Part shown: positions 35,501-47,439 of the stretch, in pieces | Layout: each line of letters starts with the position of its first letter | Numbering within the stretch: position 1 is the stretch's first letter | Source: Cymbidium sinense | Lineage: Eukaryota; Streptophyta; Magnoliopsida; Asparagales; Orchidaceae | Length of the DNA: 64,000 nt | Reading direction: 5' to 3' | Assembly (NCBI GenBank): GCA_021442155.1 | Contig: CM038222.1 | Span: 18,734,923-18,798,922 of the forward strand | The notes under the pieces: generated by a model | Database searches by the model: none | Told to the model about the DNA's origin: nothing | What the model saw: the letters and a program-made list of their open reading frames with translations, nothing else | Translations under genes and position numbers: made by a program

Positions 35501-36800
35501 TATTTGTTTAAGAATTTGGATAAAGTTTTAAATTAATATGTTTAAATATATCAATCAAATAAAATGTAAATTATAAACATACACATGCATTCATCATTTA
35601 AGTGTGCTAAAATATGTTGCATGTATAGATACACTTAGGATTAAATCATTTGCATGTTACATGTGATGGAAAGGAATGATTTATTATATGTCAAGTGGTA
35701 GTAATTCAATTAATTTAATCTTAAGATGCCTTTCATTTTGAATAAGATTATTTAAAGTGAACATAAACTTATGACTAATTAAATCATTTAATAGGACATT
35801 CATTAAAGAGAATTAAATTAAATTAATATAGTTTATAAAGTCACTTAAGGTAGGGATGAAAGAGGGAAATCCTCTTTTGCTCTCTTTATAACACTTAGTT
35901 GCTAAGTATAATCAAATGAAACAAAAGAAAACACAAATTAAAATTCTCAAATCAATTAAACTATTTCAAGTGAAATCAACCATTCATGTTAAATTGAATC
36001 CTTATACACATAGAAAATACAACACTAATGCCTAACAACACTTACCACACAAGCCTTAATACACACATTAGATTTAAGTCACCACTTCTAACTCTAAATT
36101 AGGATGATGTGATGTATGTTTTATTTTTTGATGTATTATTTTAGATTGGATATTAGGGTGTATACTTCGTAGACTAGATGATAGGATAATATTAGCGTAA
36201 TCATATTTTCTACAGGGGATTTTTCTTAAGGGATGCTTAAAAATAAATGTGAATGCTCTTTTTTCTAGTTTCTTAAATCCGTAAGAATAATCCAAGTTAG
36301 GGCAGGAGGGCTTAGTTACCCATGTCTAGGGTGATAAGTCCAAATTATAAATACAACTGCTTTGGATTATATGTATATTTAGCTAACCTCTATTTTTTAG
36401 GTGTAGTTAGATTTACTTTCCTACATAAATGTAATTTTTTATAATAGAAATTAGGATTATTGCTATGAGGGATTAGGATGAGCAGTGGTCATAAGGATTT
36501 GTCCTAGGGTTCCCTGTGATGCCTTTGAAGTAAGAACCATCCAAATCAAAGAAGGAACTAAATCAGTAATAGAGATATGAAGAAAGACAACCCCCATAGC
36601 ATTTAATACAATTATAATTATTCTTTCATATTTTAAGTTGTATAAGGGTAGAGCTCGGCTGCCCATCTTTTCTCTCTTTGGGTTGTACGGAGGTACCCGA
36701 CCACACCGTCCTTCTATTCTTTTATTATAGTTTATATAATTATTTGATGATATGTTTACATTGTGCATTAGGATGACATGCTTTTTATAGTTTCTTAAAT
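35501..36800. other. Noncoding stretch between tandem repeat and second gag/protease piece
   Basis: AT-rich, with no recognised domain. Minus-strand frames of 73 and 101 codons (36074-36295, 36463-36768) match nothing I know; the latter overlaps a slightly GC-richer patch (36650-36720, CCGACCACACCGTCC). It could be LTR or spacer sequence of an inserted element. Confidence 0.4.
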
Positions 36801-38079
36801 GAATGATGCTTTAATGTGTGGCTTGGATATGATTAGGCTCTTAGGATAAAAATAACTTTTCTACCCAACTAATCATTCATAACTAAATTTTAAATAACAC
36901 ATAACCTCATCATAAAGCCTAATACATAAATAATATAATTAAAAGATTTAGAATCCCCTTAGCTATATGGTTGTATGTTTTACATCATCGTGCATATTCT
37001 TTCTCTCTTGAACATGAAGGATGTCCATCCTTGCATAATAAAAGAATGCTTGACCTATGAGGGCATCCCTTGTGGTGGAGAACACATTCTTCTAGTTGAT
37101 TTGACCCATAGCCTATTTCATCATACATTTAGGCATAAGAAATCCTAAAGCCTCTGCCAAAATGATGTGTCTAAAATGAAATAAAATTTGAAAAGATTTT
37201 CCATCTATAGATTAAGTCATTTGCTTATACCACTCATGCTCTAGTCTCTTAGGAAGTGTTTAGGACTTTAGCCTCTTTCTATTTAAATAACTACCCTAGC
37301 TAACTTGCAATTCATAAGACCAGACTACATGATTTTAAAATCATAGGAAAAGTTAGCTAGCGACCACTCCAGCCAGTAATAAGTCTAGAAGTCAAACAAT
37401 TTATTCTCTCTTGTGGATGTAAACTCGTATGTCCACCTGTCGCTTAGATTTAGGTCATGCTTTAGCTCATACTAAAGCTCCCTAGATTTAGGATCCGAGG
37501 TAGCTATTTCCTTCGGGCTATGATCATAAATCCTCACCTCTTAGGCATTCCTACAACCTTGTGTTGGTGGATTATAAGCCCTAGTAATCTACTTAAATAT
37601 CAACCCAAAATATATAGATCTCCTCAACTTCAAAATTATAAAGCCAAACCATAGGATAGATTGGAATGCTCACTAGGCTTCCTAATATCATGAGCATTTC
37701 TTACTTATTTTATTTATATTCCAAAATAATTCTTCTTCTTGAACTTTAAAAATTGATTTTCCAAATACAACCAATTCTTTAATAGTCTAACCTTTAAATC
37801 TTTGGAGATGATAATTGTCTACTTTAATCGAGAGTATTCTTTTGAAATGAAATTTCTTAAGATGTAATAAACTATGGATTCTTGCCTACATAGGAAACTT
37901 AAGAACCTATTTAATATAATCCTTACTTTATTCATCCATGTAAAGTAGGGAAAAAATCTTTGGTATATTCGAAGACCCATCATGCATTAGGAGTCCTTAT
38001 TTCATGATTAGGTCCATTGTAGGGGGATGCCTCAATCTTTCAAGATAGTATATCATACCTCTATGTTATAACTGATCAC
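36801..38079 (-). other. Eroded Gypsy-like sequence without a readable domain
   Basis: The sequence is moderately complex and continuous with the protease-like region at 38.1-38.6 kb, but minus-strand frames are broken every few codons and no RT, RNase H or integrase motif is seen. It probably belongs to the same decayed element. Confidence 0.4.
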
Positions 38080-39030
38080 CTCAAAAAGCACCACCCCTAC
38101 GATCAGTGTGGTGTCCCCCTCCCCCTCGTACATCCAAAAATAAACACCACAAGGCCCTCTCGCATGGTTCATTAATTTTTCTCAACATCATCCTTTCTTT
38201 TTAGAGTTTGGAGATGTCGATCCTCAAGTAGGCAAGGGTTTTTAGAATCATAAAATTGACTGATGCACCTAGGTCAACTAGAACTCTTGATAGCCTGTAT
38301 TTACCAACATCCATTGTAATGTAAAGAGACAGTTGTGCTAGGTCATCCCTAGGAGTAAGTCTTCATTGTTGAATGTAACTCCTAAGATGTCCTTCGAGTT
38401 GCATTCCTAAGCATATCTATAGATCAAGTAATGCTTTGATTAGAGATTCCCTCATCTCTTTGGATAAGACAAGGGTGTTATATATGCTTAACTTAGCTAG
38501 AAACTTTTTAAGGTCAGCTAGGACATTGTAATCAACTCTGGCTTGGTCCACCATGGCATATTTATGGGTGGAGCATCCTATGGAGGGGATACTACTCACT
38601 AAAACCAATGACTTGCTTACCCATATCCTGAGGTGCTACCATAAGAGATATAACTTTGTCACTACGTAGGTTGACTTTAGTTACATCTTGGAATGATGAA
38701 CTTGTAGAAAGTTCTACCTTCTCATTGAACATACCTACTTCTTCTATGGGATCCTCAGAGTCAGTTGATTCCAAGTCAATCTCAAGAGGTGAACCAGATT
38801 GATTCAAAGAACAATAGTGATCAATCGAGGAAATGATCAAAACTACTAGAGCTATTATTTTTATTTAGACTCGGAGACCATTTAATAGGAATATAATCAA
38901 GAACAGTAGAAGTAGACAATATATAAGTAGAATCGACTTTCTTCATTAATTTCTTTTTGGGTGGAGGTACATGATAGAAATCAAGTGAAGTTAGCAGAGT
39001 AAAAGATTTATTACCCTTATTCATAGATAT
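38080..39030 (-). pseudogene. Gypsy (Tat-like) gag-pol junction and protease fragment
   Basis: Minus-strand order: a basic segment VPPPKKKLMKK (about 38.96 kb), an acidic Ser-rich linker (38.84-38.6 kb), then VDYNVLADLKKFLAKLSIYN and LSKEMRESLIKALLDL (38.53-38.42 kb), a block that precedes the protease in many plant Tat polyproteins. A protease-like stretch follows, with VTFNNEDLLLG, a HNC-x-L-like segment and a damaged active-site region near 38.28 kb. RT is not seen nearby. It could be the upstream part of element A, split by the material at 30.8-36.8 kb, or a separate element. Confidence 0.7.
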
Positions 39031-39240
39031 AATGCTCTTGTCGGTTGAAGAGAAGCTAGCAGAAGAGGTGTAGCTACAATGGTGGAGGAATTACTGGACT
39101 CGGATGGTGGCTGCACTACAAGACTATCACCGACAAGTATGGTGAGCTGCTGTGGCTGCTAGGTTGTCACCCTCCCCTAGTTTCCCTTTGCAACTAGCAA
39201 ACCCTCCTTGGTGTTGGAGGTTTGAGCTATTTCAAGCACC

Positions 39241-39865
39241 CAAACCCTGAATCATAACTCCTAAATCCTAAACCCTAAACCCTAAACCCTAAAACCTAAA
39301 CCCTAAATCCTATAAAACCCTAAACCCTAAATCATAAACCCCAAACCCTAAACCCTAAAAAGCTAAAAACCTAAACCTAAACTAAGTAAAACCAAAAAAT
39401 AAAATAAATATATAAAAATAAATCAAAATAAAATAAAAAAACTAATTAAAAAAAGAAAATAAAATAAAAAAATAAACTATAATAAATAAACTAAACTAAA
39501 TAAGAATAAAAAATAAATCTAATTAAAAATAAAAAATAAGAAAAACTAAATAAACCTAAACCTAACTATTTACTTAATTAAAAAAAATCCTAAACTCTAA
39601 ATCATAAACCCTAAACCCTAAACTCAAAACCCAAAAAAAAACCTAAACCCTAAACCATAAACCCTAACACTAAACTCTAAACCCAAAAAGCATAAACCCT
39701 AAAACCCTAAACCATAAACCCTAAACCCTAAACCCTAAACTCTAAACTCTAACCCTAAACACTAAACCCCAAAGCCTAAACCTAAACCTAAAATAACTAA
39801 ATAAATTAAAAAATAAACCTAAACCCTAAAATGGAATAAACCTAAACCTAAACCCAAACCCTCAG
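39241..39865 (+). repeat. Telomere-like satellite block 6
   Basis: CCCTAAA-rich sequence restarts right after the retroelement. Then come an AAATAAA part, the conserved box (ACTATTTACTTAATT, about 39565-39579), another CCCTAAA block and the shared pre-insert flank (AATAACTAAATAAATTAAAA at about 39790), leading to retrofragment 3. Confidence 0.88.
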
Positions 39866-40356
39866 AATGGGTAGAACCTTGACGGTATGAACATCACCAT
39901 CAACTAAGCTCAGTCTAGATATGGTAGGGGAGACGATGGTGGATGTGGTGGTTATAGCAGTGGTGGTGGGGGATCTGGTGGTGCTAGTGGATATAGAGGT
40001 GGTGGTCGGAGCAGTGGTGGTTAGGGAGGCAGGAGGAGCGATGAAGGTTACAACCGTGGTGGTGGCGGAGGGAGAGATCGGGGATATGATGGTGGATCCC
40101 GCTACTCGAGTGGCCGGAGTGATTTTGATGGGAAGTAGAGAAACTGAAGAATGGCTGATCCAACCTACTACTTATGGAATTGTGTCTTTACTGTAGAGAC
40201 GGTTCTAGTTATCTAGGGTATTTTATTTGCTCTATGCGTGCTCATTTTTTATCTATGTGATCGCTTGTGTCTTGAAAAACTTAGTGTGTTACTTGGTTGA
40301 TGAAATTGAAAATAAGAAATGTTGAATCTGAATTTGTTCTCGATTATAGAAAAAGG
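39866..40356 (+). pseudogene. Glycine-rich RNA-binding protein retrofragment, copy 3
   Basis: This is the most complete glycine-rich region. It begins at the RRM end (NG-NLDGMNITIN-AQSR with two stops), then GDDGGCGGYSSGGGGSGG, a repeat-rich middle with one TAG, RDRGYDGGSRYSS, and a C terminus where the Trp of NWRN is now TAG (about 40136), followed by AGAAACTGA. The 3' UTR reaches GTTGAATCTGAATTTGTTCT and an A-rich end at about 40356. The stops fit G-to-A or C-to-T decay. It shares its 5' breakpoint and flank with copies 1, 2 and 4. Confidence 0.85.
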
Positions 40357-41671
40357 CCAAAAACCCTAAACCCTAAACTAAAACCTGAGCCCAAAACCTA
40401 AACCCTAAACTCTAAAAACCCTAAACCCTAAATACTAAACCTTAAACCCAAAACCCTAAATCATAAAACCTAAATCATAAATCGTAAACCCTAAAACCTA
40501 ACCCTAAACCCTAAACCTTAAAAAAAAAAAAAAACCTAAACCTTAAAAACCTAAAAAAGCAAAGCTAATCTAAATAAAACCTAAAAATAAAAGAAATAAA
40601 TAAACCTAAACTAAAATAAAATAATAAAATAAAATAAAATAAAACATAAACTAAAACCTAAACTTAAAAATAAAATCAAATAAAAAAATTAAGTAAAATA
40701 ATATACATAAAAACCTAAATTAAATAAAAAAAAAAAGCTAAATAAAATAAAAACTAAACCTAAAATAAAAAATAAAAACTAAACCTAAAATAAAACTAAA
40801 ATAAAATAAAATAAAAACTATATTAAAACTTAAACCTAAAAATAATCCTAAAAATAAAACTAAAAATAAATATAAAATAAAACATAACTTTAAACTAAAA
40901 AAAAAACTTAAGCCTAAAATAAAAAGAAAATAAACCTAAACCTAAGCTAAAATAAATAAAACCTAAATCTAAACGAAAAATAACTAAACCTTAACCAAAA
41001 CCTAAATTAAATAAAATATAATAAACTAAAAATAAACCTAAACCTAAACTAAAAAAATAAAAACATTAGATAAACCTAAGATAAAAACATAAAATCTAAA
41101 CCTAAAAAAATAAAATAAAAGCAACCTAAACCTAAAAATTTAAATAAAATAAAAATAAAACTCAACTAAAAATAAACCTAAACCTAAAAAAAACTAAAAT
41201 AAAAAACATGAATTAAAATAAATGAAACCAAAATAAATAAACCTAAAATAAGTAAACTAAACTAAATAAAAAAAACCTGAATAAAAATAATATAATAAAA
41301 AACTAAAATAAATAAAAATAAATTAGTTAAACCTAAACCTACCGATTTACTTCATTCTTTTTTTAAAAAAAAAAGAAAAATCATAAACCTTAAATCTTAA
41401 ACCCTAAACACTAAGCCTACAACCTTAACCCCTAACCTTTACAAAACCCTAACCCCTAAACCCTAAGTCCTAACCCTAAACCCTAAACAGTAAAAGCATA
41501 AAGCCTGAAACCCTAAACCCAAAACCCTAAATCGTAAATCCTAAACCCTAAACCCTAAACTCTAACCCTAAACCCTAAACCCTAAACCCTAAAACAAAAC
41601 CTAAAGTAACTAAATAAATTAAAAATAAACCTAAACCCTAAAACCTAATAAACCTAAACTTAAACCTAAGT
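40357..41671 (+). repeat. Telomere-like satellite block 7 (one full unit)
   Basis: CCCTAAA part (40366-40560), a long AAATAAA/CCTAAA part with small internal duplications (40560-41330), the box (ACCGATTTACTTCATT, about 41341-41356), a short A/T run, CCCTAAA part and pre-insert flank (GTAACTAAATAAATTAAAAA at about 41604). This is the clearest single copy of the satellite unit between two retrofragments. Confidence 0.88.
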
Positions 41672-42105
41672 CTTATGAATGTGCAGAACCTTAATGACAG
41701 GAACATCACCGTCAACCAGGCTCAGTGTAGATCTGGCGGTTGATGCAAAGGTGAAGGCGATGGTTATCGTAGTGGTAGTGGGGGATCTAGGAGTGCTGAT
41801 GGATATGGAGGTGGTGGTAGGAGCAATGGTGGTTATGTAAGCGAGAGGAGTGACGGAGGTTACAGTTGTGGTGGTGGCAGAGGGAGAGATCAATGATATG
41901 ATGGTGGATCTTGCTACTCGAGAGGTTGGGGTGGTTTTAATGGGAACTAGAGAAACTAAAGAATGGCGAGCTGCTTATGGAAGTATATCTTTGTAGTAAA
42001 GACAGTTCTAGTTATCTAGGGTATTTGATTTGCTCAATGCGTGCTCATTTTTTATCTATGTCATTGCCCGTGTCTTAGAGAACTATGTTCTTTGTTAAAG
42101 AAAAC
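41672..42105 (+). pseudogene. Glycine-rich RNA-binding protein retrofragment, copy 4
   Basis: The reading frame is nearly continuous: VQNLNDRNITVNQAQCRSGG, stop, a glycine-rich segment with YGGGGRSNGGY, then GGGRGRDQ, stop, YDGGSCYSRGWGGFNGN, stop in place of Trp, RN, stop. The 3' UTR is colinear with copy 3 but carries a deletion of about 70 bp before the TTGTTCTTTGTT end. It has the same breakpoint and flank as copies 1-3. Confidence 0.85.
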
Positions 42106-42216
42106 CAAAAACTCTAAACCCTAATCTAAAACCTGAACCTTGTACCTAAAACTTAAACCCTAAACCCTAAACCCTAAAATTAAAAAAATAAAAAAGCCTA
42201 AATCCTAAAAATAAAA
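42106..42216 (+). repeat. Short CCCTAAA/AAATAAA block before inversion
   Basis: C-strand orientation repeat that ends in AAAATAAAAAATAAAAAAATAA before the strand switch. Confidence 0.85.
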
Positions 42217-42957
42217 AATAAAAAAATAATTTAGGTTTATTTTTGGGTTTAGGTTTTTATTTAGTTTTTATTTTATTTTATTTTAGGTTTATTTTAGATT
42301 TATTTTATTTTTTTTACATTTAGTTTTTACTTTATTTAGGTTTTTATAGGTTTATTTTATTTTTTAGTTTAGTTTAAGTTATTAATTATATTATTTTAAT
42401 TTATTTTTATTAGTTTATTTTATTTTATTTTGAGGTTTAGGTTTAGGTTTTTTTTATTATATTTAAGTTTATGTTTTTTATTTATTTTAGTTTTAGGTCT
42501 TTTTTTTAGTTTTAGTTTTTTTTAGGTTTAGGTTGAGTTTAGGGTTTATGGTTTTAGGGTTTAGGGTTTTAGGGTTTAGGCTTTAAGGTTAGGGTTTAAG
42601 GTTTACGGTTTAGTGTTTAGGCTTAAGGGTTTAGGGTTTTTATAGTATAAGACTTATGGTTTCAGGTTTAGAGTTAGCTTAGCATTTAAGGGTTTTCAAG
42701 ATTTAGGGTTTACGATTTAGGGTTTAATGTTGTAGGTTTATGGTTCAAGGTTTAGCGTTTAGGCTTTGGGGTTTAGGGTTTAGGATTTTAGCGTTTAGGG
42801 TTTAGGGTTTAGGGTTTAGGGTTTAGGGTTTAGGGTTTAGGTTTAGGGTTTAGGGTTTAGGGTTTAGGGTTTAATTTAGTTTTTAAAGTTAACTGGTATG
42901 TTTAGGTTTATTTAGTTTAATTTTTTTATTTGAGTTTATTTTATTTTTGTTTTATTT
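42217..42957 (-). repeat. Inverted block of telomere-like satellite
   Basis: Here the plus strand suddenly reads TTTAGGTTTATTTT and later a well-preserved run of TTTAGGG (about 42780-42875), the reverse complement of everything around it. The conserved box is also present in reverse (AAAGTTAACTGGTATGTTTAGG, about 42884-42905), so a whole satellite unit has been flipped. Orientation returns to CCCTAAA at about 42958. No retrofragment lies inside. Confidence 0.92.
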
Positions 42958-44479
42958 AATCCCTAAAACCCTAAACCCTAAATCCTAAACCCTAAAACCT
43001 AAACCCTAAACCCTAAACCCTAAACCCTAAAAAGCTAAAAAACCTAAAGCTAATATAAATAAAACCTAAAAAGAAAATAAACATATAAACTTAAACCAAA
43101 ATAAAATAAAAAGATAAAATAAAATAAAAACATAAACTAAAACCTAAACAAAAACCTAAACCTACACCTAAAAATAAAATAAATTAAACTAATAAAAATA
43201 AACTAAAATAAAATAAATAAAAACCTAAACTAAACTAAAAAATAAAATAAAACATAAACCTAAATATAACTAAACTAAAAATAAAATAAACCTAAATATA
43301 ATAAAAAACCTAACTGAAATAAAAATAAAATAAACCTAAATATAAAACTTAAAAATAAATAAAAAATAAAACATAAACCCTAAACTAAAAATAAATCTAA
43401 AATAAAATCCTCAAATCTAAACCTAAAAAAATTAAAATAAAAACCTAAGCATAAACATAAAAACTAAAAATAAAATCTAAACTTAAAAAATAATATAAAA
43501 TAAAACTCAACTAAAATATAAATTTAAACATAAAATAAAATAAAATGAAAAACCTAAACAAAAATAAATAAAGCTAAAATAAATAAACTAAAAAAAATAA
43601 AAATAAAAATAAAAATAAAATAAACTAAAATAAATTAAAATAAACTAAATAAACCTAATCTTATGAGTTTACTTAATTAAAAAAACCTGATGTTAAACCT
43701 AAACCCTAAACCCTAAACAATAAAAACCCTAAACCCTAAAGCCTAAACACTAAACCCTTAACCCTAAACCCAAAATGCTATACCCTAAAACCCTAAAGCT
43801 TAAAGCTAAATGCTAAACCCTAAAACCTAAAAACCTAAACTTAAACTAAATAAAACCTAAAAATAAATATATAAAAAACCTAAACCTAAATAAAAAAAGA
43901 AAGTAAAATAAAAACCTAAAATAAAACCTAAACCTAAACTTAAAAATAAAATAAAATAAACTAATATTAATAAACTAAAATAAAATAATAATAACCTAAA
44001 CTAAACTAAAAAAATAAAATAAACCTAAGAACAAAAAGGATAACTAAAATAAAAACTAAACATAAAATAAAAATAAAATAAACCTTAAATAAAATAAGAT
44101 AAAATAAAACTAAATAAAAACCTAAACCTAAAAAATAAGTAAAAATAAAACTTAAACCCTAAATTAAAAAAAACTTAAACCTAAAATAAAAATAAAATAA
44201 ACAAAATAAAATAAACCTAAACCTAAACAAAAATAAACTAAACTAAAATAAATAAAACCTAAAATAAACTCAACTTAAACTTAAACCAAAACCTGAACTA
44301 AATAAAATAAAATAAACTAACAATAAACTTAAACCTAAACTAAAAAAAACTGATAAATAAACCTAAAATAAAAACCTAAATCCTAAACCTAAAAAAAATA
44401 AAACAAAAACCTAAACCTAAAAAATAAAATAAAAATAAAACACAACTAAAAAATAAACCAAACTTAAAAAATAAACTAA
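42958..44479 (+). repeat. Telomere-like satellite block 8
   Basis: CCCTAAA part, AAATAAA part, box (ATGAGTTTACTTAATT, about 43663-43678), CCCTAAA part and a second AAATAAA part. Unlike the other copies, the next glycine-rich fragment is entered directly from AAATAAA sequence. Confidence 0.88.
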
Positions 44480-44913
44480 GGTTATGGCGGTGGAGGTGAA
44501 GGCAGAGGTGGCGGTTATCGTAGTGGTGGTGGGGGATCTAGAGGTGGTGGTGGATATGGAGGTGGTGGTCAGAGTAATGTTGGTTATGATGGAAGGAAGA
44601 GCGATGAAGGTTACAACTATGGTGGCGATAGAGGAGAGAAGGGATATGATGGTGAATTCCGCTGTTCGAGAGTCCAGGGTGGTTCTGATAGGAACGAGAG
44701 AAACTGAAGAATGGTTGATCCGATCTGCTACTTATGGAATTATGTCTCTACTATAGAGACGATTCTAGCTATCTAGAGTTTTTGATTTTCTCTATGCGTG
44801 CTTATTTTTTATCTATGTCATCGCTTATGTCTTAGACAACTTGGTGTGTTACTTGGTTGATGAAATCAAAAAGAAGAAATGTTGAATCTAAATTTGTTCT
44901 CTGTTAAAAAAAA
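44480..44913 (+). pseudogene. Glycine-rich RNA-binding protein retrofragment, copy 5
   Basis: This copy has the longest uninterrupted glycine frame, with no stop before the natural end: GYGGGGEGRGGGYRSGGGG at the start, a GGGGYGGGGQSNVGYDGR middle, GGDRGEKGYDGEFRCSR, and a C terminus SDRNERN then TGA at about 44705-44707. The RRM end present in copies 1-4 is missing, so the 5' breakpoint differs. The 3' UTR is nearly complete, ending TCTAAATTTGTTCTCTG and an A-run. It is still only a partial coding region without an RRM. Confidence 0.82.
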
Positions 44914-45305
44914 CAAAAAACCCTAAACCATAAATAAAAACCTGAACCCTTGACCTAAAACCTAAACCCTAAACCCTAAAAGCCCTAAAGCCAAAAACCC
45001 TAAACCATAAACCATAAACCCTAAACCCAAAATGCTAAACCCAAAACCCTAAATCCTAAACCCTAAACCCCAAATCCTATGTCCTCAACTAACCCTAAAC
45101 CCTGAACCCTAAACCCTAAACCCTAAAAAGCTAAAAACCTAAACCTAAACCAAATAAAACCTAAAAATAAAATAAATAAAAAAACCTAAGCCAAAATAAA
45201 ATAAAAATATAAAATAAAATAAAAAAATAAACTAAAACCTAAAAATAAAATAAATTACAAAATAAAATAAATAAAAACCTAAACAAAACTAAAAAATAAA
45301 AAACC
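44914..45305 (+). repeat. Telomere-like satellite block 9
   Basis: CCCTAAA then AAATAAA sequence up to the junction with the RTE element. Confidence 0.88.
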
Positions 45306-45329
45306 TACAACTGGTACATGAATCCTTCG

Positions 45330-46730
45330 TCTCCATTGTGCCCTATTATGTGTCAAATTCCCATTTAATTCAATTATACTAAGGTCATTTTTTAAACATC
45401 TTAACCATGTATTTTTAGTTTAACTATACCTTTATTAACATATGGAAAATCTAATGCGTCTCCTCTCTTAACCGGGTCATTGGACGGCCGATGCTTTATG
45501 TGGCCAAACCATCTAAGGTGACTCTCTCTAATCTTATCTACCACTACAGCTAATCCAACTTTTCCTGAACACACTCATTTCGCATTTTACCTATAAGAGT
45601 TAAGCCACTCATCCACCTGAGCATCCTTATCGCAACACTTAACTTAGTCTCATGCTTCTCTTTTATTGGCCAACATTCCATAAATCATTACGGTCTTACC
45701 ACCATCTTATAAAATTTTCCTTAAGTTTAAAGGTACTTTTCTATCACATAATAAATGCATTCCTCCACATCAACCATCCAACTTGAATTCTACTAATAAC
45801 ATCTCCTTCTATTTCACCATCATTTTCAATAATAGAGCCTAAATATCTAAATTGCTCACTCTTTTTAATGACTTGTTCACCTAATGTCACAACACTACCA
45901 CTATAACTTCTACAACTAAAATTACACTCCTTATATTCAATTTTAGATCTACTTAAATGAAAATCTTTAGACTCTAAGGTTGACCTCTATAATTCAAGTT
46001 TCTCTTACACTCCCTCTCTAGTCTTATCAACAAGAAGAATGGCATTAGCAAAAAGCATACACTAAGGTACATCTTCCTATAAATGCCTAGTAAGGACATC
46101 CATAACTAAAGAAAAAAGGTAAGTGCTTAAAGCTAATCCTTGATGTAATCCAACTAAAATAGGAAATTATTTTGTCAATCCTCCTTGTATTTGGACACAA
46201 GTAACAACTCTAGTATACATATCCTTAATGACTTGAATATAACCAATATTAACTCCTTTATTTTCTAGAACTCTCCAAAGAACATCTCTTCAAACATTAT
46301 CATAAGCTTTCTCTAAATCAATAAATATTATATGTAGATCCTCCTTGCTTTCCCTGTACTTCTCCATCAAACCTCTTAACAAATGTATAACATCCATTGT
46401 AGATCTATCTGGCATGAAACCAAATTAATTGTGAGAAACTTTTATATCACATCATAACCTATGCTCAATTACTCTCTCCCATAATTTTAATGTGTGATAC
46501 ATTAACTTAATTCATCTATAATTTGCATACTCTTGTGCATCACCTCTACTCTTAAATATAGGAATCAACAAACTATTTCTCTACTCATCTAGCATATTTT
46601 TAGTATTTAAAATAACATTAAAATGATATGTAAGCCAAGAAATTCCTTGATCTCGTAAAAATTTCCACACTTCTATTGGAATATCATCAGATCCTCTTGT
46701 TTTTCCACATTTCATTTTCTTTAAAGATTT
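45330..46730 (-). pseudogene. RTE reverse transcriptase and C-terminal domain
   Basis: Minus-strand motifs in order: GIPVEVWKFLRDQGISWL (about 46.68 kb), [19 protein letters not shown] (about 46.42 kb), [14 protein letters not shown] (about 46.33 kb), GLHQGLALSTYLFSLVMD (about 46.14 kb) and, at the catalytic site, LFANAILL where active relatives have FADD, so both Asp are lost. KIEYKECNFSCRS and FRYLGSIIENDGEIE follow. The C-terminal block (45.7-45.45 kb) includes IYGMLANKRE and RMLRWMSG-like residues across frames. Confidence 0.87.
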
Positions 46731-46746
46731 TCTAACATATGATTTT

Positions 46747-47403
46747 CTAATATGATGATAAAAAATATTCTCTATTTTTGTTTAAGGTATTAAGGTTGCT
46801 AAAATCAATCATATTTTCAAATCCATCATTGAAAAGTTTATCAAAATACCTCATCCACCTATTTTCAATATCCTTTTCTATGAAAAGCACTTTATGATTT
46901 TCATCCTTAATACACCTCAATTGAGCTAGATCTTTACTTCTCATATTTCTTTGGTTAGCTAATTTATTCATACACCTTCACCTTCTTTGGTATCTAATCT
47001 ATTGTATAAATGACTAAAAGCTAAATTTTTTGCATCATATATTGCTTTCTTAGAATCTCTACATGCCACTTTATATTTTTCTCAATTCTCTCAGTTTTAA
47101 CATCTAAACCAAGTTTTATAACAACACTTCCTATGTTTTAACTTTTCTTGCACATTTTGACCCCACCACTAACTATTTTTATTAAAAAAAGTTTTTTCTT
47201 TTTGATTCTCTAAGCACTCTTTTAGAAACTTGCTTAATATCAATTACTACTTTTTCCCACATAGCATTAGCTTCTTTATGAACATCCCAAATTCTAAGAT
47301 CTTGTAGCTTGCTCTTAAAAATATTTTTATTAGTGTTCTTTAAGTATCTCCATCTAATCCTAGGATAATAATTTGATTTACTTTTCATCTTCCAATCTTT
47401 CAT
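46747..47403 (-). pseudogene. RTE linker between endonuclease and RT
   Basis: Two open pieces, 47182-47403 (KSKSNYYPRIRWRYLKNTNK...MWEKVVIDIKQVSKRVLRES) and 46747-46971 (LANQRNMRSKDLAQLRCIKD, then RWMRYFDKLFND), match the conserved charged region that precedes RT in plant RTE polyproteins. They are separated by stops and a frame change. Confidence 0.82.
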
Positions 47404-47439
47404 CTTAAAATCTAAGACTAATAGTTGATGTTGAGTATT

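Noticed and set aside
36463..36768. A 101-codon minus-strand gene
   Set aside because: No motif, no repeat partner in the window, and an AT-rich setting inside retroelement debris.
39921..40196. Val-rich plus-strand frames at 39921 and 44484 as genes
   Set aside because: They are the glycine-rich region read one frame off (GGT becomes GTG). The real frame gives the glycine-rich protein.
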